Shown here: positions 1-8,702 of the stretch, in pieces | Numbering within the stretch: the stretch's first letter is position 1 | Layout: the number at the start of each line of letters is the position of its first letter | Assembly (NCBI GenBank): GCA_021841025.1 | Contig: JAKBWA010000003.1 | Location: 1 to 64,000 of the forward strand | Source of the DNA: Bacillota bacterium | GTDB lineage: Bacteria > Bacillota > Sulfobacillia > Sulfobacillales > Sulfobacillaceae | Length of the DNA: 64,000 nucleotides | Direction of reading: 5' to 3' | Notes under the pieces: model-generated | What the model was told of the DNA's origin: nothing | What the model saw: the letters and a program-made list of their open reading frames with translations, nothing else | Databases searched by the model: none | Program-made: the position numbers and the translations under genes

Positions 1-131
1 TACGCAAAAGTAACCACAGACTCGACTTTGAGCGAGTGGCTAGGGGGCTTTTGGCAAACCCCTTGCGAGTAAAGCTCATCTGAGTTCCTCGCAAGAATCC
101 CCCGGCTTGAGCCGTGGGGAGTGTCAAGAAT
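1..131 (+). mobile_element. Right end of an IS200/IS605 (tnpB/IS1341-type) element, partial
   Basis: The left edge of the window carries the structured right end typical of IS605-family elements. CTTGCGAG (62-69) pairs with CTCGCAAG (88-95), enclosing a small CTCA/TGAG stem. It is followed by a second hairpin, CCCCCGGC-TTGA-GCCGTGGGG, and the end motif GTGTCAA near 121-127. In TnpB systems this segment is also the 3' part of the omega-RNA (reRNA), and the flanking DNA after the end supplies the guide. The transposase or nuclease gene would lie upstream, outside the window, so I cannot tell whether the element is intact. Recognition rests on recalled family structure rather than a search. Confidence 0.6.
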
Positions 132-927
132 ACCCCCAAACCCCACTTGTCGCATCATTAGCAAATGGGATGCCCATAACTCTTTGGGAGAGAAAAGGGG
201 CAGATACTGTCGGGTGCCACGTAGATCCCCTATGTCATCCATAACCGTTTAGAGGCGAGGACTCGTGCCTTTTGGGAATTGTGCCCCACGCCACCTACGT
301 TGAAGCCGGTATCAGAGACGTTTGTGTCCATCCTGTAGACGCCGTACACAAGGCAAAGACCTCTAAGGGGGGCGAGATTCCGGCCATAATTCTGGAATCA
401 CCCCCGTCTTTCCGACGAGTCTCGGCGTGGATAACGGCCATTGCCGCGGTTGTTCTTGAAGCGTGTCTTTGTACTTTGTTGAGAATTATACGATATCGAG
501 GAAAGAAGCTTAGGTTTACCTTTTGTGCCGTGCCTCTTTGGAGGGTCCCTAGAGGCAATAAAAGAAGTGCTGCATGGCTATAAGAGGAATGTTCTTTAGA
601 CCGCACTGCACGGATAGCTGGACTGTTGGTGTGGTAAGTGAGTGGCTGACAAGGCGGCAAGGGCGTTATTCATCCAACCGGATGATGGTGGCTTCTGGCG
701 AAAGTCAGGTGTGGTAGAATGTCGCTGAAGCGTTATTGTCGTAAGGTCTTCGCAACACGCGGTGTTTTCGTCAATGGGATTTGTGAAGGTTCAAATCAGT
801 TCAGTGTGACAGTTTGAGTGTCGTATGTCCCAGGTGCCCTAAACTCCCAGGGTAGACCAGGGATCCCTTGGGTTTTGAGATCCCACAGAATGGATTCCTG
901 GTTGACCAAGCCGATTCCAAAAGGCAG
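132..927. other. Intergenic region with no supported gene
   Basis: About 800 bases lie between the IS end and the AEC permease gene. The ORFs at 272-583 (+) and 295-660 (-) lie antisense to each other, have low-complexity hydrophilic translations with no recognisable domain, and lack convincing ribosome binding sites. I see no tRNA, repeat array or clear promoter. Confidence 0.5.
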
Positions 928-1869
928 GTGCGTCCAATCATAGGCTCTTTGTCATCAGCCGAAGTGATTCTCCAGACAATGATTCCAGTCGTTCTTTTTG
1001 TGGCGGCGGGATTTATCTTGCGGCGCACCATGTCGTTGGATTTTCATCCTATTTCGCGTGTAGCTTTGTATGTATTTAGTCCCGCTCTGGTGCTGAATGC
1101 CCTTGTTGCGCCCCAAATGTCGTTGGGAACAGCTATGCGCATCATCGTTTTTGCTGTCATGATGGTTGTCGGAGCTCTAGGAATCAGCCGGATTTTAGGG
1201 TGGCTGCTTCACCAGACCCGAGCCCAACAGTCGGCGCTGGATTTGACTACAGTGTTTTCCAATTCAGCTAATCTGGGCTTACCGTTGGTGGCCTTCAGTT
1301 TAGGACAAGCAAGCCTTCATGCGGCGATTGTGTTCGTCTTGACTCAAATTGTCGCGGTGAACACCATCGGCGCGTATTTAGCGGGAAGAGGCGGAGTTGA
1401 CCCCCTTCAGGCCTTTCGCCGCATGATGCGGTTGCCCTCGCTGTGGGCTATGATGGTGGCCCTGGCCCTTCTGGTTTTGCATCTTCACTTGCCATCCGGA
1501 ATAGCGACAGCCGATCGCTTTGGGTCCCAAGCCTATGCCCCTACGGTCTTAGTGGTATTGGGCAGTACGCTTGCGGATTGGCGCCAGCGTCAATTCCGGC
1601 AGTTACTCCCTTGGCTTGGCGCTGCCGTGCGGCTGATTGTTATGCCCCTCATGTCTGTCTTGGTGGTTATGATCCTGTCTTTGAGCACACCCATTGCCCG
1701 TGCTTTGGTTTTGCAAATTGCCATGCCTGTGGCGGTGAACGCCTTGATCCTATCCCGTGAATTTGACGCTGCGCCCGACCAAGTCAGTCAAACCATTGCC
1801 TTCTCGACGCTTTCAGGCATCGTGACGATACCACTTTGGCTCGCTTTCATGCCGGCTATTCGCGGATGA
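928..1869 (+). CDS. AEC (auxin efflux carrier) family permease
   Basis: Polytopic membrane protein of the AEC/PIN-like transporter family, which exports or takes up small organic anions such as malate or malonate in bacteria. After MIPVVLFVAAGF the translation shows about ten hydrophobic segments in two halves. The family-typical stretch NSANLGLPLVAFSLG lies in the middle and MPVAVNALILSREF near the C-terminus. The track start at 868 gives an unusual hydrophilic leader. GTG at 928, just after AAAAGGCAG, or a later TTG/GTG (949, 964) fits the family better, so the start is uncertain. It stands alone, followed by a structured intergenic region. The substrate cannot be inferred. Confidence 0.8.
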   Translation: MRPIIGSLSSAEVILQTMIPVVLFVAAGFILRRTMSLDFHPISRVALYVFSPALVLNALVAPQMSLGTAMRIIVFAVMMVVGALGISRILGWLLHQTRAQQSALDLTTVFSNSANLGLPLVAFSLGQASLHAAIVFVLTQIVAVNTIGAYLAGRGGVDPLQAFRRMMRLPSLWAMMVALALLVLHLHLPSGIATADRFGSQAYAPTVLVVLGSTLADWRQRQFRQLLPWLGAAVRLIVMPLMSVLVVMILSLSTPIARALVLQIAMPVAVNALILSREFDAAPDQVSQTIAFSTLSGIVTIPLWLAFMPAIRG

Positions 1870-1923
1870 ATGCTATGAGGTGTCTTTCTCATCACCAGGT
1901 TTCACAGGGGCCAAGGACAAGCC

Positions 1924-2000
1924 CTTCTCTTTGTCACTCCCCCAATTTATTGGGCGAAAGAGAAGTCCCTGGGGTTAGGTGTCACCCCAGTACTCCTTTT
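1924..2000. terminator. Two consecutive hairpins, probable bidirectional terminator
   Basis: A two-tier hairpin has outer arms CTTCTCTTT (1924-1932) and AAAGAGAAG (1957-1965) around an inner stem CCCAA-TTTA-TTGGG (1941-1954). It is followed by CTGGGGT (1969-1975) pairing with ACCCCAG (1984-1990) and a T-rich run. The region lies between the convergent ends of the AEC gene and the gene at 2002-2652, so it may terminate both. Confidence 0.55.
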
Positions 2001-2001
2001 T

Positions 2002-2652
2002 CTACAAGTGATGCGTCGTAGTGGCTGTTGACAGCACAATGACCGACAAGGCCGTAAGACTACTCTGAGTGCCTTGGGCAGTGGGAACAACCCAAACTCT
2101 TACGGGAGATCCGACCTTGAATTGACTCCAGTCCCCCTGAGGGACGTAAATAGCCGTGTGCGATGTGAGCGTGATAGTGGCTGGAGCTGGCTGATGAGGC
2201 ACCTTGACATTCAGTTGTGAGGGACTGAGTTGGGTGAGGGTGCCGGTAATGGGGGGAAAGGAGACCTGCACAATATCCGCAATAACGTGGTTATCTGCGG
2301 TACCGCGTCCCTTAACGAAAACCCGATACCCTTTCTGAAGGTATTTCATCCCGTTATTGCCGGTTAATGGCGGCTCGCCAGGCATCAGATACTGAGTTTT
2401 ACTTGTTAACTGGATCGTACGCGACAATGTTGTCAAATTTCCCTGGGGATCTTCCAATGTTAAATTGACGGCATTTGACTGGAGATGCGTTATTTCTCCC
2501 CTTAGGGCCACTTGAATAGCGGGCTGAGCGCTAACCGTTCGACTCAGAAGGCTAGGGGTCTTGTGGTACGCATAGTGCACCACGACAAACGCCGCCAAGA
2601 GTGCCATAAGCCATCCCGCCGTTCTCCGGGACATCGAAAACTTCTTCTTCAT
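2002..2652 (-). CDS. Membrane-anchored or secreted protein, possible tandem OB-fold (DUF5666-like)
   Basis: I do not recognise a named function. The N-terminus has a lysine/arginine-rich stretch followed by one hydrophobic segment (AGWLMALLAAFVVVHYAY), so it is a signal anchor or uncleaved signal peptide. The rest is a beta-rich extracytoplasmic part with two similar halves, each carrying G-x-I/L-T-x-L-x-x-x-x-x-N/L-V patterns reminiscent of DUF5666 domains. The track starts at 2658, but AGGAGGG sits directly against that ATG; the second ATG at 2652 has the normal spacing of about 7 bases and gives 216 residues. It is divergent from the next membrane protein gene, so the two may share a control region. 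Confidence 0.6.
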   Translation of the reverse strand: MKKKFSMSRRTAGWLMALLAAFVVVHYAYHKTPSLLSRTVSAQPAIQVALRGEITHLQSNAVNLTLEDPQGNLTTLSRTIQLTSKTQYLMPGEPPLTGNNGMKYLQKGYRVFVKGRGTADNHVIADIVQVSFPPITGTLTQLSPSQLNVKVPHQPAPATITLTSHTAIYVPQGDWSQFKVGSPVRVWVVPTAQGTQSSLTALSVIVLSTATTTHHL

Positions 2653-2749
2653 GTCCATCCCTCCTGGTTAGGTGATATTCGAAAGCAGGACATTTTAGTC
2701 CCTATTGCGAACAATCAATAAGAGAATATTTTTAGGAGTTCTGATAACG

Positions 2750-4162
2750 ATGACACGAACTGACCACCGGATCATGCAGGCAGCACTGTTGTTTTTGGCA
2801 GCTAGCCTTTTTTGGGCGCAGAGCCTTCATCAAGGCCTTTCAGGCGATGTGTTTTGGCAATGGGCCGCAGGGCGGTACATGATTGCGCACCATCAGATTC
2901 TTCACCGTGACGTATTTTCTTACACGCTCTATCACAAACCCTGGGTTACCGAAGAATGGGGATATGAGGTGATTTTGGCGGCTGTCGTGCAAATCTTGGG
3001 CCCCGTGGGTTTTTGGCTAATGGGGGCCGGGGTGGGAACAATTTTGGTTCTGTCCTTGTCATGGCTTCTGTCGCTGCGCGGGATTACTGGTATTAAAAAC
3101 GGACTGTTGATTTTGGTGGCTACACCAAGTTGGCTGCTCTTTGTCAAGGATCGGCCCCAAAGTGTCAGCTATGTGTTTATGGTATGGATGCTAGTCATCT
3201 TGTGGCAAGGAAGAACCCAGCCCAAGAGATTATGGTGGGCAGTGCCCTTGTTATGGCTGTGGACCAATATTCACGGCAGTTTTCTCTTGGGATTCTTGCT
3301 TCTGTTGCTTGAAGGAATTTGGATGATTATTCCCATCAATACCCCTCGGGTCAAAACGCCAAAGACGGGTGTGTCCCTCAAATTGTGGGTGTCTGTGTTG
3401 AGTGTTGCGGTTCTCGCGTCATTCATCAATGGCAATGGTCCCGGCTTATGGGCGTATTCGTGGCATGTTTCGTTTTCTCGGCGGATTGCGGCGATTATTG
3501 CGGAGTGGCAATCGCCAAACTTTCACTATATATTCTTTGTGTTGGTGATCTTGGTTCCGATGTTCATCTTAGTGTTATTAATGGTTTTCGGTCAGAAAAA
3601 GGTGGTGTGGCCGGACTTTTTTCTCGCAGCCGGACTGTTTTATAGCACTATGAAATCGGTTCGCTTTATGGCTTATTTTGCGATAGAATGGCCCATTCTT
3701 TTGGGAACTCTGACCAGACCCTGGCCATTTAAACGGGTGCACGGATGGTTGGTGTCTCCCGTTCTCATCCTTCTCGGGGTGATTCTTATGGTCATGAGAC
3801 CTGTGGTTGCGCCCGGAAAGCCTTCAGGGGAACCCGTTTTGGCTGCAAATTATCTAAAGACGCATCATGGGCATGTATTTAACAGGTATTCTTGGGGCGG
3901 ATATCTCATTTCCCGTCACATTCCGGTATTCATTGACGGGCGCACAGATTTTTATTTGCAAGGGGATCAGCTAAGCCAGTACACAGCCGTCAAACGGCTG
4001 ACGCAAAACCCGAATAAAATCTGGAAGGAGTATAATGTCAAGTACGTGTTATGGACGCCTAAGAGCGCGGTGGCGACCTATTTGCTGTCCCATCAGGCCC
4101 AATGGAAGCCAGTGCTGAGAAGTAAGACAGCTATATTATTTCAACACCGGGGTTCGTGGTAA
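2750..4162 (+). CDS. Polytopic membrane protein, GT-C glycosyltransferase-like
   Basis: About 470 residues with some ten or more membrane segments and a small soluble C-terminal part. The N-terminal pattern GDVFWQWAAGRYMI...LHRDVFSYTLYHKPWVTEEWGYE resembles the first extracytoplasmic loop of a widespread family of GT-C-fold membrane proteins (acidic residue, then D-x-F-S-x-T and PW-x-x-EW). A second conserved segment near the C-terminus reads FNRYSWGGYLI...PVFIDGRTDFY. I infer a possible role in polyprenyl-linked sugar transfer, but no donor or acceptor can be named. The ATG at 2750, preceded by TAGGAG, is preferred over the upstream track start. Confidence 0.55.
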   Translation: MTRTDHRIMQAALLFLAASLFWAQSLHQGLSGDVFWQWAAGRYMIAHHQILHRDVFSYTLYHKPWVTEEWGYEVILAAVVQILGPVGFWLMGAGVGTILVLSLSWLLSLRGITGIKNGLLILVATPSWLLFVKDRPQSVSYVFMVWMLVILWQGRTQPKRLWWAVPLLWLWTNIHGSFLLGFLLLLLEGIWMIIPINTPRVKTPKTGVSLKLWVSVLSVAVLASFINGNGPGLWAYSWHVSFSRRIAAIIAEWQSPNFHYIFFVLVILVPMFILVLLMVFGQKKVVWPDFFLAAGLFYSTMKSVRFMAYFAIEWPILLGTLTRPWPFKRVHGWLVSPVLILLGVILMVMRPVVAPGKPSGEPVLAANYLKTHHGHVFNRYSWGGYLISRHIPVFIDGRTDFYLQGDQLSQYTAVKRLTQNPNKIWKEYNVKYVLWTPKSAVATYLLSHQAQWKPVLRSKTAILFQHRGSW

Positions 4163-4457
4163 TGCCACTCAGACGCCACCGTGGTTGACAGCCTTATGAC
4201 GCCACAGGGCGCATGGGTGCCTAAAGATCCCAGCGAATGGGATATCCACGGCATGATAAAGGGTTTGGGAATCTTTCTCACGCCGGAGTCTATGGGTGTT
4301 CAGGAAGACAGGTCCACGTCTCAAAACGTTCTTCGGAGTTAACGCCTGGATTTTGGGCTAAGCGGGAACTTTTGGCGTGTTCGAATGGCAAATCAGTCCC
4401 CGTTATGAATGGAGATTAAGAAACCAACATGCAAGAGAAGGTCGGAGGCGAGTTTGT

Positions 4458-5885
4458 GTGACGCCGATAATTCAAGCGTTGGCCAATTATTCGGCATCAG
4501 ATTTGGCTCGTTGGCATACGCCGGGACATAAGGGGCGTGCATCCTTGCCCTACCTTCTTCCGGAATTCGACGTCACCGAAGTCCGCGATTTGACGCCGAA
4601 ATCTGTTGGAGGGGATGTCATACGCCAGTCTGAGGATTTAATGGCGGAAACATTTGGGGCATCGAGAAGCCGGTATTCGGTCCAAGGCGCGACCCTGCCT
4701 GTCATGGCAGCGATTTTAGCTGCCACGACGCCTTATTCCCGGGTGGTGGTTGATCGGATTGCTCATCAATCTGTACACTCTGCCTTGGTTTTGGGGAATT
4801 TGGAGCCCATTTGGGCTTACCCGTCCTTAGGCCCGGGTGGATACCTGTTGCCGGTGGACGATAAAGAACGGGCACAGCTGATCATGCGATCACAGCCCGA
4901 AGCCGTTATCGTCACTAGTCCTACTTATGAGGGACTCTCCTCTCCTCTGACGGAAACCCGGAAGGTTTGTCAGGAAATGAATATTGCTTTAATTGTTGAC
5001 GAAGCTCATGGCACTCATTTTGCCGAGCATCAGGGATTTCCCCAAGACGCGTTGTCTCAGGGAGCGGATTTGGTTTGCCATGGGGCCCACAAAACCGAGC
5101 AAAGCCTCACGCAAACGGGGCTTCTTCACATCAACATCAATGTGTTGCCGCAGCTGGCAAAAAGGGTCGACGAACTCTGGGATATGCTGGCCACATCCAG
5201 CCCATCGTATTTGTTGCTGGCCTCTTTGGATTATCTGCAATACATCAGGCATCAGGAACAATACCATCGCCAGTGGGTTAATTTCGCTGTGGGAATGCGG
5301 GAAATGTGGAAAACGTGGGAAGCACAGGGGTTGTTTATCCTGCAAAGTTGGTGGGAGCGTCATGAGGGTGGACAAGCTGACCCGGCGAAAGTAACCGTAG
5401 TGGGCGATGGCCATAAGCTTTTCGAAGCCATAGAACCCTTTGGGGTAGAAGAAAAGTCTGATCCAGCCGGGATTAGTTTGATTGTCACCCCGCAAGATGA
5501 TCCGGCCATACTGAACCGAGCTCTCAAACAATGTGCGGGAACCATGCCGCACAGGAATCCTTTGACGGAATTCGCGAGATTTTGGCCCCAATCTTCGCAA
5601 GCTCTGTTGCCTTATCAGGCGTGGAAGGCCAAGCGGGAGTGGGTTCCTTTGTCTTCGGCTATCAACCGCATTGCGGCCAAACCCGTGATACCCTACCCCC
5701 CGGGTATTCCTTTGGTGGCCCTAGGTGAACTCATTAATCGAGACGTGATATTATGGCTAGAAGAAAACCATGAATGGTACCGGAGGGGAACGGGAGATCT
5801 CAAGGGCCTGGAAAGTGCTATTGAGGGCTCATCCCCACAGAGGGGAGAAGAGGGATTGTGGGTCGTGAAAGAGCCGGCGTCTTGA
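4458..5885 (+). CDS. PLP-dependent Orn/Lys/Arg decarboxylase family protein (YaaO-type)
   Basis: Fold-type I PLP decarboxylase of the Orn/Lys/Arg group, as found next to tmk in Bacillus (yaaO). Such enzymes remove the alpha-carboxyl of basic amino acids and feed polyamine synthesis. Visible motifs are WHTPGHKG at the N-terminus, the PLP-ring aspartate region IVDEAHGTHF, and the Schiff-base lysine in CHGAHKTEQSLTQTG. The C-terminal domain ends with the usual PYPPGIPLVALGE. The track start at 4377 adds a non-family leader; GTG at 4458 lies nine bases after GGAGG and starts the protein at TPIIQAL, giving 475 residues. Its 3' end overlaps tmk, suggesting one operon. Substrate specificity is not determined. 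Confidence 0.85.
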   Translation: MTPIIQALANYSASDLARWHTPGHKGRASLPYLLPEFDVTEVRDLTPKSVGGDVIRQSEDLMAETFGASRSRYSVQGATLPVMAAILAATTPYSRVVVDRIAHQSVHSALVLGNLEPIWAYPSLGPGGYLLPVDDKERAQLIMRSQPEAVIVTSPTYEGLSSPLTETRKVCQEMNIALIVDEAHGTHFAEHQGFPQDALSQGADLVCHGAHKTEQSLTQTGLLHININVLPQLAKRVDELWDMLATSSPSYLLLASLDYLQYIRHQEQYHRQWVNFAVGMREMWKTWEAQGLFILQSWWERHEGGQADPAKVTVVGDGHKLFEAIEPFGVEEKSDPAGISLIVTPQDDPAILNRALKQCAGTMPHRNPLTEFARFWPQSSQALLPYQAWKAKREWVPLSSAINRIAAKPVIPYPPGIPLVALGELINRDVILWLEENHEWYRRGTGDLKGLESAIEGSSPQRGEEGLWVVKEPAS

Positions 5886-6484
5886 TTTCGTTTGAAGGGG
5901 TAGAGAAAGTCGGGAAAACGACACAAATTGGCCGCTTGGCCGCATGGTTGCGGTCGCGTAAGCTTACTGTCCGCGTCGTCAGGGAACCAGGCGGCACGAT
6001 GCTGGGAGAGTCCTTGCGCAGTTTGTTGTTGCATAGTGGGGAAATAAAGAGTGCGAAGGCCGAATTGCTGTTATTTGCGGCAGCTAGGGCCGAATTAGTG
6101 ACGCAAATTATCATTCCGAGTTTAAACCAAGGCGAGGTGGTGATTTTGGATCGCTTTAGCGATTCATCTGTTGCCTATCAAGGGTTTGGGCGCGGGCTCG
6201 ATGTTCAGTGGATTCAGATGCTGAATGAAGAGGTGACGGAAGGAATAAGACCCGACATAACATTTCTGTTGCAAGGCTCTTCATTCGGCCAGGGAGACGA
6301 CAAGATTGAGACGTCGGGCCAGGAATTTTTCGAGCGTGTGAGGACGGGCTATAGTAAAATGGTGGCGGAAGATCCTTCCCGTTGGCACATGATTTCAAGT
6401 GCACGGCCCGTTGATGACGTGGCAAAAGATATTCAAAAAGTGGTGATGGCGTATTTATGGGGCCAAGACGACATGGACAGATAA
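5858..6484 (+). CDS. tmk: Thymidylate kinase
   Basis: Phosphorylates dTMP to dTDP with ATP, an essential cytoplasmic step of dTTP synthesis. The P-loop FEGVEKVGKTTQ lies at residues 12-23 with a GVEKVGK variant of the common G-x-D/E-G-x-GK. The DR motif is seen in LDRFSDSSVAYQGFGRGL, and the dTMP-site REPGGT follows beta-strand 2. Length 208 is normal. GTG at 5858 follows AGGGGAGAAGAGGG and overlaps the end of the decarboxylase gene by 28 bases, implying translational coupling. It heads the tmk-darA-holB run also found in Bacillus. Confidence 0.95.
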   Translation: MGRERAGVLISFEGVEKVGKTTQIGRLAAWLRSRKLTVRVVREPGGTMLGESLRSLLLHSGEIKSAKAELLLFAAARAELVTQIIIPSLNQGEVVILDRFSDSSVAYQGFGRGLDVQWIQMLNEEVTEGIRPDITFLLQGSSFGQGDDKIETSGQEFFERVRTGYSKMVAEDPSRWHMISSARPVDDVAKDIQKVVMAYLWGQDDMDR

Positions 6485-6556
6485 ATTTAGCACCATGAAC
6501 CCATCGGGGGGATATAGTGGATCCAAAGGTCATCAATTGATGGGAGGGTTTCACGG

Positions 6557-6883
6557 GTGAAACTGGTTATTGCCATACTTCAGGATAAGGATGCTTCAGG
6601 GGCAGTTACCGAACTGAACCGCCGCGGATTTCGGGCTACGAAGCTGGCCAGTACCGGAGGTTTTTTACGCGAGGGCAATACCACGATTCTGGTGGGGATT
6701 GAAGAAAAGGATGTGGAGGCCGTCATTCATATTCTTAAGCGGACATCTGCAGCCCGCCAGGAGACTTTGACGCCGCAGACGCCGTCGCACAGTGGGGAAC
6801 CGTACATTCCTTTTCCGGTAGAGGTGACGGTAGGCGGCGCAACCATATTTGTTGTGGATATTGACCGCTATGAAAAATTCTAA
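6557..6883 (+). CDS. darA: Cyclic-di-AMP receptor DarA (PII-like, YaaQ)
   Basis: Small trimeric PII-like protein that binds cyclic-di-AMP in Firmicutes. The 108-residue translation opens with MKLVIAILQDKDASGAVTELNRRGFRATKLASTGGFLREGNTTILVGIEE, the hallmark of the DarA/YaaQ family, and ends with VTVGGATIFVVDIDRYEKF. The B-loop region between residues about 65 and 85 (TSAARQETLTPQTPSHSGE) is flexible, as in the family. GTG at 6557 is preceded by GGGAGGG. It sits between tmk and holB as in B. subtilis. The downstream target is unknown. Confidence 0.92.
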   Translation: MKLVIAILQDKDASGAVTELNRRGFRATKLASTGGFLREGNTTILVGIEEKDVEAVIHILKRTSAARQETLTPQTPSHSGEPYIPFPVEVTVGGATIFVVDIDRYEKF

Positions 6884-7589
6884 ATCTTATTTGAGTTTGT
6901 GGCCTCGGATCGACCAAGGATGGCAACGAGGTCATTTGAGCCACGCTTTGATTGTGGAAGGGACACCGGCCAAAGCCTATAACCTGGCAATGGCCTTGAG
7001 CCGGCAGATTATCTGCGAAGGCAGTGGCAATAGTTCATGCCTTTGTCGGTCGTGTTCTTGCGAGATTACGCGCCATCCCGACGTGATGCGTCTTCAACCG
7101 GAAAAGGAGCGAATTCGGCGTGAGGCACTCCACATGATATTGCAGAATATCAACCGGCCGCCATTATGGAGCCCTAGGCTGGTCATTTGGATTGAAGATG
7201 CCCACCGGCTAACCGATGCGGCCCAAAGTTATTTGCTGAAAAGTCTAGAGGAGCCGCCGCCTTACGTGGTGTTCATTTTGACGACGGACCGCAGCCATGG
7301 ATTGTTGGCCACCGTGAAAAGTCGCTGTCAGTTGTTGCGCAGTGAACCGGATTTTGAAGATGGAGCCCAGAGTTTTGATCCGCAGCAATTCTTTACGGAA
7401 AAGGAGTTGACGCGAGATGAAATCATCCGGTTTTCTTATTGGGCGCGCTCTCAGTACCGTCAGCGGCAAAGCCCGTCGTGGCTGGCGCTATGGGAAGCTA
7501 GCTATCAAGCTTATCAGCATGTGAATGCCAATGGAGCTGTGGAATTGGTCAAAGAAATTCTCCGAGATGCCTATGAACATGCCCGCTAA
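6870..7589 (+). CDS. holB: DNA polymerase III delta' subunit, short form
   Basis: Clamp-loader subunit related to the gamma/tau AAA+ ATPases. The 239-residue protein keeps the zinc-binding cysteine cluster (CEGSGNSSCLCRSCSC), the HPD motif after it, and the IEDAHRLTDAAQSYLLKSLEEPPPYVVFILTT block with the arginine-finger SRC (VKSRCQ). The Walker A site is lost (HALIVEGTPAKAYN), which is typical of non-hydrolysing delta'. It is shorter than the roughly 330-residue Bacillus protein and ends soon after the lid domain, so the C-terminal collar domain is reduced. ATG 6870 overlaps the end of darA by 14 bases; no strong Shine-Dalgarno is visible, so coupling is likely. Confidence 0.85.
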   Translation: MKNSKSYLSLWPRIDQGWQRGHLSHALIVEGTPAKAYNLAMALSRQIICEGSGNSSCLCRSCSCEITRHPDVMRLQPEKERIRREALHMILQNINRPPLWSPRLVIWIEDAHRLTDAAQSYLLKSLEEPPPYVVFILTTDRSHGLLATVKSRCQLLRSEPDFEDGAQSFDPQQFFTEKELTRDEIIRFSYWARSQYRQRQSPSWLALWEASYQAYQHVNANGAVELVKEILRDAYEHAR

Positions 7590-7830
7590 GGACGTCAGGT
7601 GGTGGGTCTATATTCTTAGGTGTCAGGGCGATCTATTTTATACCGGCATTACTACCAATATAGATCGACGGTTCAAAGCGCATCAACAAGGCGCAGGGGC
7701 AAGATTTACCCGCTCTCACAAACCCATTGAAATTTGGCGTCAGTTTGGCCCCTACACCCGCTCTCAGGCATTAAAAGAAGAACACCGCATGAAAAAATTG
7801 TCCCATCAGGCCAAGGAGGAATTAAGATAG
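7579..7830 (+). CDS. GIY-YIG domain nuclease-family protein (YazA/UPF0213)
   Basis: An 83-residue single-domain protein of the UPF0213 group of GIY-YIG nucleases. The motif appears as VYILRC...FYTGIT, followed by the conserved arginine region NIDRRFKAHQQGAGARFTRSHKP and a C-terminal EHRMKKLSHQAKEEL helix. B. subtilis has its orthologue (yazA) at the same place before rsmI. The start is uncertain because ATGs at 7567, 7573 and 7579 are all in frame; 7579 overlaps the holB end and best fits family length. No substrate is established for this group. Confidence 0.85.
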   Translation: MPAKDVRWWVYILRCQGDLFYTGITTNIDRRFKAHQQGAGARFTRSHKPIEIWRQFGPYTRSQALKEEHRMKKLSHQAKEELR

Positions 7831-7835
7831 GTATC

Positions 7836-8702
7836 ATGCCATCTCATGACCGTTCCTGGGTTGAGCCCGGGCATGTGTATCTCGTTGCCACGCCCATAGG
7901 CAATCTTGAGGACTTTTCTTTTCGCGGAGTGGCTGTGCTGCAACAAGTCGACCGCATATTGTGTGAAGATACACGGCAAACAGATATCCTATGCCGAGCG
8001 TTTGACATTCACCGGCCGTTGGTATCCTTTCATGCCCATAACGCCGGGAGACGTCTGCACCAAATATCCGAGTGGCTGGACCAAGGGGAAAGTCTGGCGC
8101 TTGTGTCAGACCGTGGAATGCCGTCGGTTTCTGACCCTGGTCAAGAACTTGTCTTATGGCTTTATGAACAACATCGGCCTTTTTCCGTAATCCCCGGACC
8201 ATCTGCGCAAGTGACAGCCTTTGTGGGTTCCGGTTTTCCCCACCCCTATATCTTCTGGGGGTTTCTTCCTTCTCCTTCCTTGGCAAAACCCAGGCGCGAG
8301 AGCCTCGAAGCCATGAGCCAATGCCCGTTTACCCAGGTGGTTTATGAAGCTCCGCACCATATGGATAAAACGTTAAAGGACCTTGCGGAAAAATTGGGCG
8401 TGAATCGCGAACTGGTATTGGGACGTGAATTGACCAAACATTTTGAGGAATATTGGAAAGGAACCATTGGGAGTTTAATCGCTGAAAACCGCAGTTGGCA
8501 GGGGGAGGCAGCATTAGTGTTAGGACCTCCCCTTGCTTTTGAATCCTCAAAAGAACCCGACTGGCCCTTTCTCATTGAGAAGGTGGATCAGTTAGAAGAA
8601 CAGGGGCACACAGCTAAAGAGGCGATCCAGATGATCGCCTCTCAGCACCGTGTTTCCCGGAGGGAATTGTATAATCGCGTTCAAAAGAGTCGAATCGATT
8701 AA
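7836..8702 (+). CDS. rsmI: 16S rRNA (cytidine1402-2'-O)-methyltransferase
   Basis: Tetrapyrrole-methylase-fold enzyme that 2'-O-methylates C1402 in 16S rRNA using SAM. The N-terminus GHVYLVATPIGNLEDFSFRGVAVLQQVDRILCEDTRQT and the later LVSDRGMPSVSDPG and PGPSAQVTAFVGSGFP are family signatures. A C-terminal helix-turn-helix-like tail (TAKEAIQMIASQHRVSRRELYNRV) is also typical. ATG 7836 is 16 bases from AAGGAGG (7813-7819), rather far; an in-frame ATA at 7827 has 7-base spacing (see findings). The gene ends tail-to-tail with abrB, with a 4-base overlap of the stop codons. Confidence 0.93.
   Translation: MPSHDRSWVEPGHVYLVATPIGNLEDFSFRGVAVLQQVDRILCEDTRQTDILCRAFDIHRPLVSFHAHNAGRRLHQISEWLDQGESLALVSDRGMPSVSDPGQELVLWLYEQHRPFSVIPGPSAQVTAFVGSGFPHPYIFWGFLPSPSLAKPRRESLEAMSQCPFTQVVYEAPHHMDKTLKDLAEKLGVNRELVLGRELTKHFEEYWKGTIGSLIAENRSWQGEAALVLGPPLAFESSKEPDWPFLIEKVDQLEEQGHTAKEAIQMIASQHRVSRRELYNRVQKSRID

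Noticed and set aside
1-131. CRISPR array at the left edge
   Set aside because: The repeated-looking GC-rich motifs are hairpin arms of an IS605 end, not regularly spaced direct repeats.
272-660. Overlapping ORFs on both strands before the AEC gene
   Set aside because: No domain, no ribosome site, and mutual antisense overlap; treated as chance ORFs.
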